Below, in pieces: positions 7,599-11,934 of a DNA stretch of 11,934 bases (the stretch's first letter is position 1; every line of letters begins with the position of its first letter). Origin of the DNA: Opitutaceae bacterium UBA3033. GTDB lineage: Bacteria > Verrucomicrobiota > Verrucomicrobiia > Opitutales > Opitutaceae. The notes under the pieces were generated by a model. That model was given only the letters and a program-made list of their open reading frames with translations, ran no database searches and was not told the origin of the DNA. The translations under genes were made by a program, and so were the position numbers. Location: assembly GCA_002367815.1 (NCBI GenBank), contig DFDG01000142.1:20329-32262 (forward strand), in the 5' to 3' direction.

Positions 7599-7619
7599 TT
7601 GGATGCCAATTAACGCGCC

Positions 7620-9209
7620 ATGTCTACACATCTTAAGCCAGTTCTCCTCGTGATCCGCGATGGTTGGGGTAAAAATCCCGATCCGACGCAGGATAAATAT
7701 AATGCCGTGGCCCAAGCGGCCAAACCGTGTGATGATCGACTGCAAGCGACCTGTCCGCGCACTATGATCGCGGCGTCGGGCTTGGATGTCGGGCTGCCCG
7801 ACGGGATCATGGGCAATAGTGAGGTGGGCCATGAAAACATCGGAGCCGGCCGCATCGTGGACCAGGAACTCGTGCGCTTGAACAAACTGTTTTTGGAGGA
7901 TCAGCTCGCGAATAAACAGGTGTGGCGGACTTTGGTGGAACGGGTGAAATCCAAAGGCACGAAGTTGCATCTCATGGGTATCGTGTCGAATGCCGGGGTG
8001 CACGGTATGCTGGAGCATCTTTATGGTCTGCTGATCAAGGCGAAGGCCGAGGGTATAAACCCGGACTCGGTGTTTATCCATGCGTTTACCGATGGGAGGG
8101 ACACCCCCCCCATGAGTGGGTTGGGTTACATCCAACAGGTCGAGGCGAAGTGCCGCGAATTGGGCATCGGTAAAATCGCCACGGTGTGCGGGCGGTTTTG
8201 GGCCATGGATCGCGACAATCGATGGGAGCGCGTGCAACAGGCCTATGATATGCTCACCGGGCGCCAGGCCGTGGCCACCGCGCTGAGCGCATCCGCGGCG
8301 ATGGAAAATTATTATGCGCATCCGCTGACCGAGACGCAAAAAGGCGACGAGTTTGTGCCTGCAACCTGGGTGGTTGATGCGGAGGGAAAGCCGGTCGCGA
8401 CTTTTGCCGACGGTGATTCAGTCCTCTTTTATAATTATCGCGGAGACCGTCCGCGCGAAATCACCAAGGCATTTGTCATGGATGAATTCGCGGGCTTCGA
8501 TCGCGGAGCGAAACTCGATCTTTTCTATGCGACCATGACGGAGTATGAGAAGGGACTGCCGGTGCAGGTGATTTCACCGAAACCGGAGAAGTTGAAAAAC
8601 ATTCTGGGCGAAGTCGTGGCCGCCGCGGGTATCTCCCAGTTTCGGTGTGCGGAGACGGAGAAGAACCCGCACGTCACCTTTTTCTTCAACAACTATCGCG
8701 GGGAACCGTTTCCAGGCGAGGACCGGGCTTGTCCGGCCAGCCCCAAAGTAGCGACCTACGATATGCAGCCGGAAATGTCGGCGAGTGAAGTGACCGCGGC
8801 CGCGAAAGCCGCCATCCTGTCCGGCAAATATGGTTTACTGGTGGTGAACTACGCCAACCCCGACATGGTGGGGCATACCGGTTCCATCCCTGCCGCAATC
8901 AAGGCCGTTGAGGCGACCGACCAAGGGGTGGGGGAACTCCTCGAAGCCCTGCAGCAAATGGACGGGCGGGCCGTGATATTGGCCGACCATGGCAACTGCG
9001 AACAGATGTGGGATTTTGCCAGCGATTCGCCGCACACTTCACACACCTTGAATCTCGTCGAAGTCTTCGTGGTGGGGCCGGGCTTTACCAAGGCAGGCAC
9101 GCCCATGCGCCAGGGTGGTCGTTTGGCCGATGTCGCCCCGACGGTGCTCGATCTAATGGGCCTGCCCAAACCGGTTGAGATGACTGGAGAATCCTTGATC
9201 GCGAAATAA
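7620..9209 (+). CDS. gpmI: 2,3-bisphosphoglycerate-independent phosphoglycerate mutase
   Basis: Interconverts 3-phosphoglycerate and 2-phosphoglycerate in glycolysis and gluconeogenesis through a phosphoserine intermediate; a cytoplasmic, usually Mn-dependent enzyme of the alkaline phosphatase superfamily. The 529-aa protein has D14 in IRDGWG, the catalytic Ser S67 in MGNSEVGH (64-71), IHAFTDGRDT (153-162), NYRGDRPRE (272-280), and the second metal-site segments NPDMVGHTG (413-421), ADHGNCEQMWD (455-465) and PHTSHTLN (471-478). Length is slightly above the usual ~510 aa. The ATG at 7620 matches the family N-terminus; no Shine-Dalgarno is visible. It is divergent from hemH. aspS follows on the same strand after 115 bp without a clear terminator, so the two may be partly co-transcribed. 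Confidence 0.97.
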   Translation: MSTHLKPVLLVIRDGWGKNPDPTQDKYNAVAQAAKPCDDRLQATCPRTMIAASGLDVGLPDGIMGNSEVGHENIGAGRIVDQELVRLNKLFLEDQLANKQVWRTLVERVKSKGTKLHLMGIVSNAGVHGMLEHLYGLLIKAKAEGINPDSVFIHAFTDGRDTPPMSGLGYIQQVEAKCRELGIGKIATVCGRFWAMDRDNRWERVQQAYDMLTGRQAVATALSASAAMENYYAHPLTETQKGDEFVPATWVVDAEGKPVATFADGDSVLFYNYRGDRPREITKAFVMDEFAGFDRGAKLDLFYATMTEYEKGLPVQVISPKPEKLKNILGEVVAAAGISQFRCAETEKNPHVTFFFNNYRGEPFPGEDRACPASPKVATYDMQPEMSASEVTAAAKAAILSGKYGLLVVNYANPDMVGHTGSIPAAIKAVEATDQGVGELLEALQQMDGRAVILADHGNCEQMWDFASDSPHTSHTLNLVEVFVVGPGFTKAGTPMRQGGRLADVAPTVLDLMGLPKPVEMTGESLIAK

Positions 9210-9324
9210 GTCAGTCGGTTAAACCCATGGAGATTGGACCGGAATCGGTTGATTGTCCTGATGACCGAGAATGTCGTTGCGCTCACTGGGTGAGAGACGT
9301 TCTTCTGTCCGGCTGTATTTACCT

Positions 9325-11118
9325 ATGAAGCGCACCCATCATTGTGCCCAACTCACCAAGACCGACCTCGGCACAACTGTGTCGTTGTCCGGCTGGGTGG
9401 ACTCTGTCCGCGACCACGGCGGCATTAACTTCATTGATTTGCGTGATCGCAAGGGCATCACCCAAATCAAATTTGATCCTCAGGATGATGCCAATTTGGG
9501 GGCGCGGGCCGCGCATTTGAAACCGGAGTCGGTGGTTAACATCATCGGCACGGTGGTGGTGCGCCCCGAAGGCACGGTCAATGCCGCTCTGCCCACGGGC
9601 GAGATTGAGATAAATGCCACGGGATTGGAAATTCTCAATGCTTCTGAAACGCCTCCTTTTCCGCTCGACGATGCGGGCGGCGACAAGGTCAACGAAGATT
9701 TGCGCCTGACTTATCGCTATCTCGATTTGCGCCGGCCGAAGATGACCAAGAATCTGCAAGTGCGCCACAAGGCAACCAAGTCGATCCGCGACTATTTTGA
9801 CTCACAGGAGTTTATTGAAGTTGAGACACCGGCCTTGTTCAAAAGCACACCGGAAGGTGCTCGCGAGTATCTCGTGCCGTCACGGATTCATCCCGGTGAA
9901 TTTTATGCCCTCTCTCAGTCACCCCAGCAGTATAAGCAGATTCTGATGGTGGCGGGCGTGGAAAAGTATTTTCAGATTGCGCGTTGTTTCCGTGACGAGG
10001 ATTTGAGGGCCGACCGGCAGATGGAGTTTACCCAAGTTGACGTCGAAGCTTCCTTCGTCTCCCGCGAAGATATTTACGCTTTGTTTGAAGGTATGCTCAC
10101 TAAACTGTGGAAGGATGTTTTGGGCACCGATATCCAGACACCGATCCAACGCATGACTTATACCGATGCCATGAATCGTTTCGGGGTGGACAAACCCGAC
10201 CTACGATTCGGGCTGGAGTTGATGGACTTCACCGAGTTGTTCAAAACTTCCTCATTCAAAGTATTCTCCGGCACCGCCACCAGTGGTGGGGCCGTCAAGG
10301 CGATCAACGCCAAGGGTCTCGCCGACATCACTCAGGGCGAATTGAAGAATATGGAGGAGGCTGCGAAATCGCTGGGTGCGAAAGGGCTGGCTTTCATCAA
10401 GATCGAGGGCGGCGAATGGAAATCGCCCATCGTGAAATTTTTCAGTGACGCCGAAAAAACCGAACTCACCGCCAAACTCAATGTCGAGGATGGGGACATC
10501 ATCTTTTTCGCGGCTGCGGAGTGGGAACGGTCTTGTGCGATTCTTGGCCGGATGCGACTCGATGCGGCCCAACTGTTGGTCAAGCGCGGTAAACTAGCCA
10601 TCCGGCACGACGATTGGAAATTTCTCTGGGTGATTGATTTTCCTCTGATGTCCTATGATGAGGAACGTGGCGCATTTGCGGCCACGCATCATCCTTTCAC
10701 CTCACCGGTGCCGGAGGATATTGCCCTGCTCGACAGCGATCCAAAGAAGGTTCGCGGTCAGCATTATGACCTGGTCCTCAATGGGATGGAACTCGGAGGT
10801 GGATCAATTCGTATTCACCAACCTGCTCTCCAAAAGAAAGTTTTTGAGGATGTGCTCAAAATTCCGACCGACGTGGTCGAGAGCCGTTTCGGATACATGC
10901 TCAAGGCATTCACCTTTGGCGCACCGCCGCATGGGGGTATTGCATTTGGGCTCGATCGGATGGTCGCATTGTTGTGTGGCACCACGAGTATTCGTGATGT
11001 AATCGCCTTCCCCAAGACTCAGAAGGGGCAGGATCTTATGGCGCAGAGTCCGACTCCGGTCACCGCCAAACAGCTTAAGGAGCTTCACATCCAAACCGTG
11101 ATTCCGCCGGAAAGCTGA
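9325..11118 (+). CDS. aspS: Aspartate--tRNA ligase, bacterial type, probably non-discriminating
   Basis: Class II aminoacyl-tRNA synthetase that charges tRNA with aspartate. The 597-aa protein has an N-terminal anticodon-binding OB fold (about 1-110), a catalytic core with motif 2 FRDEDLRADRQMEFTQVD (222-239) and motif 3 GIAFGLDRM (538-546), YALSQSPQQYKQ (194-205), and the bacterial GAD insertion at about 290-420. His31 in RDHGG and Gly83 in RPEGTVN match positions linked to non-discriminating AspRS, which also charges tRNA-Asn; E. coli AspRS has Leu and Lys there. The start at 9325 (MKRTHHCAQL) is chosen by family N-terminus. An in-frame ATG at 9271 would add 18 residues with no family resemblance. 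The 9210-9324 gap has a small hairpin (CTCAC-TGG-GTGAG, 9282-9294) and no clear promoter or Shine-Dalgarno. Confidence 0.96.
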   Translation: MKRTHHCAQLTKTDLGTTVSLSGWVDSVRDHGGINFIDLRDRKGITQIKFDPQDDANLGARAAHLKPESVVNIIGTVVVRPEGTVNAALPTGEIEINATGLEILNASETPPFPLDDAGGDKVNEDLRLTYRYLDLRRPKMTKNLQVRHKATKSIRDYFDSQEFIEVETPALFKSTPEGAREYLVPSRIHPGEFYALSQSPQQYKQILMVAGVEKYFQIARCFRDEDLRADRQMEFTQVDVEASFVSREDIYALFEGMLTKLWKDVLGTDIQTPIQRMTYTDAMNRFGVDKPDLRFGLELMDFTELFKTSSFKVFSGTATSGGAVKAINAKGLADITQGELKNMEEAAKSLGAKGLAFIKIEGGEWKSPIVKFFSDAEKTELTAKLNVEDGDIIFFAAAEWERSCAILGRMRLDAAQLLVKRGKLAIRHDDWKFLWVIDFPLMSYDEERGAFAATHHPFTSPVPEDIALLDSDPKKVRGQHYDLVLNGMELGGGSIRIHQPALQKKVFEDVLKIPTDVVESRFGYMLKAFTFGAPPHGGIAFGLDRMVALLCGTTSIRDVIAFPKTQKGQDLMAQSPTPVTAKQLKELHIQTVIPPES

Positions 11119-11144
11119 GGCATGAAATTGGTTTTCTCTTAAAC

Positions 11145-11171
11145 GGAGTCCTACAAAGGGCTCCTTTTTTT
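11145..11171 (+). terminator. Intrinsic terminator after aspS
   Basis: GGAGTCC (11145-11151) pairs with GGGCTCC (11158-11164), with one G-T pair, around a 6-nt TACAAA loop, and seven T residues follow directly (11165-11171). It lies 26 nt after the aspS stop, closing the aspS transcript and separating it from amt. Confidence 0.9.
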
Positions 11172-11227
11172 GTGGCCCCCAGTCGTGATGGAGAGAGCAG
11201 GACTCAGGAAAATATCTCGAGACCGTG

Positions 11228-11244
11228 TTGGCACAGAGCCTGCT
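11228..11244 (+). promoter_or_regulatory. Sigma-54 (-24/-12) promoter for amt
   Basis: TTGGCACAGAGCCTGCT matches the sigma-54 pattern TGGCAC-N5-TTGC: the -24 TTGGCAC is complete, the -12 reads CTGC (one mismatch to TTGC), and GG (11230-11231) to GC (11242-11243) spacing is exactly 10 nt. Transcription would start near 11255, leaving a leader of about 59 nt before the amt ATG. Ammonium transporter genes are classic NtrC/sigma-54 targets in Proteobacteria, which supports the call. I could not identify an activator site in 11172-11227, only the short palindrome TCTCGAGA (11215-11222). Confidence 0.62.
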
Positions 11245-11313
11245 TAACGTTGGCAGCTCTATCTGGTGATAGTGCCTTTTCTCGATACCAACCAATCACA
11301 CACACCAAACATT

Positions 11314-11934
11314 ATGAAGCAAAGGTCCCAGCACTTGAGCAAAGGACTAAAGATGGCAGGCATCTTTATGTTCTTGGCTTTGTTCTCGTCAGTCTTCGCG
11401 CAGGAAGCAGCCAGCTTGGCTGAAGAAGCGCCCAAATACGCAGATCTGGCGGCATTCTCGGAATCCCCGGGTTTCACGCTGTTCACGGTTAACAACGTCT
11501 GGATGATGCTGGCCACCGCGCTGGTGTTTATCATGCATCTGGGTTTCGCCACGGTGGAATCCGGGCTCACGCAGTCGAAAAATACGGTCAATATCCTCTT
11601 CAAGAATACTCTGATCCCATGCATCGGTCTGCTGACTTACGCGCTTTGTGGTTTCAATCTGATGTATCCCGGAGTGGATGGCGGCTGGTTCGCCTTTGCG
11701 GGTTTTGGCGTGGGAGTCACCGACAGTGTCGGTGCTCTGACCGATGTCTATAATCCGGGATACACTTATTGGACTGATTTTCTCTTCCAAGGTATGTTTG
11801 CCGCCACTGCCGCCACCATCGTTTCCGGCGCGGTGGCTGAACGGATCAAACTTGGTCAGTTCCTGATTTTCTCTGCGCTGTTTGTGGCGATTTCCTATCC
11901 GATTACGGGTTACTGGAAATGGGGCAATGGCTGG
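11314..11934 (+). CDS. amt: Ammonium transporter, Amt family (3'-truncated by window edge)
   Basis: Trimeric inner-membrane channel for ammonium uptake. The first 207 residues are present, about half of a typical protein. Residues 1-29 look like a signal peptide, with cleavage likely in SSVFA|QE, as in other Amt proteins with a processed N-terminus. Mature Amt signatures follow: VNNVWMMLATALVFIMHLGF (59-78), VESGLTQSKNTVNILFKN (81-98), and FQGMFAATAATIVSGAVAER (158-177), where the Phe at 162 probably corresponds to the pore Phe107 of E. coli AmtB. The twin-His pore residues and C-terminal tail lie beyond the window. No Shine-Dalgarno precedes the ATG. No glnK (PII) gene lies between it and aspS; one could follow downstream. 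A sigma-54 element upstream suggests induction under nitrogen limitation. Confidence 0.93.
   Translation, partial: MKQRSQHLSKGLKMAGIFMFLALFSSVFAQEAASLAEEAPKYADLAAFSESPGFTLFTVNNVWMMLATALVFIMHLGFATVESGLTQSKNTVNILFKNTLIPCIGLLTYALCGFNLMYPGVDGGWFAFAGFGVGVTDSVGALTDVYNPGYTYWTDFLFQGMFAATAATIVSGAVAERIKLGQFLIFSALFVAISYPITGYWKWGNGW

Noticed and set aside
7548..8339. Long open minus-strand frame continuous with hemH (264 extra codons)
   Set aside because: It is antisense to gpmI, whose protein is clearly real. Ferrochelatase homology and a Shine-Dalgarno both place the start at 7547.
9282..9294. CTCAC-TGG-GTGAG hairpin before aspS as a terminator or T-box
   Set aside because: The 5-bp stem with a 3-nt loop has no T tract, and the 115-bp gap is too short and lacks T-box elements.
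9271..9324. Earlier ATG for aspS adding 18 residues
   Set aside because: The added residues do not resemble any AspRS N-terminus, and MKRTHHC at 9325 aligns with the family start.

Overview
The window carries seven bacterial protein-coding loci on both strands. It looks like ordinary chromosomal DNA: housekeeping genes with a few regulatory and transport genes, and no mobile element, CRISPR array, rRNA or tRNA that I could support. GC content is moderate (roughly 50-57% by eye). Several genes lack a clear Shine-Dalgarno sequence and two use GTG starts. The style of the RuvC, phosphoglycerate mutase, ferrochelatase and TPR proteins suggests Verrucomicrobiota (Opitutia-like). That is a family-resemblance inference, not a proof.

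Layout. 1-1228 (minus): remains of a membrane-anchored TPR protein gene, broken by a nonsense codon and at least three frame changes, and running off the left edge. 1348-1926 (plus): ruvC, Holliday-junction resolvase. 1946-3736 (minus): SulP-family anion transporter with a C-terminal STAS domain, convergent with ruvC. 3856-6519 (minus): large soluble PAS-rich hybrid histidine kinase with a C-terminal receiver. 6516-7547 (minus): hemH, ferrochelatase, upstream of the kinase and overlapping it by 4 nt (GTGA). 7620-9209 (plus): gpmI, divergent from hemH across 72 bp that hold a perfect 12-bp palindrome. 9325-11118 (plus): aspS, followed by a strong intrinsic terminator. 11314 to the right edge (plus): N-terminal 207 residues of an Amt ammonium transporter, preceded by a good sigma-54 (-24/-12) promoter match.

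Functional links. The tight hemH-kinase overlap suggests co-expression of the last haem-synthesis step with a sensory kinase. The sigma-54 element before amt fits nitrogen-limitation control. aspS carries the residues linked to non-discriminating AspRS, which predicts a tRNA-dependent amidation route elsewhere in the genome. gpmI is central glycolysis and ruvC is recombination repair.

I found no clear undescribed multi-gene system. The points most worth a second look are the decayed TPR gene, the sigma-54/amt arrangement, the cysteine-rich ferrochelatase coupled to a kinase, and the palindrome between hemH and gpmI.
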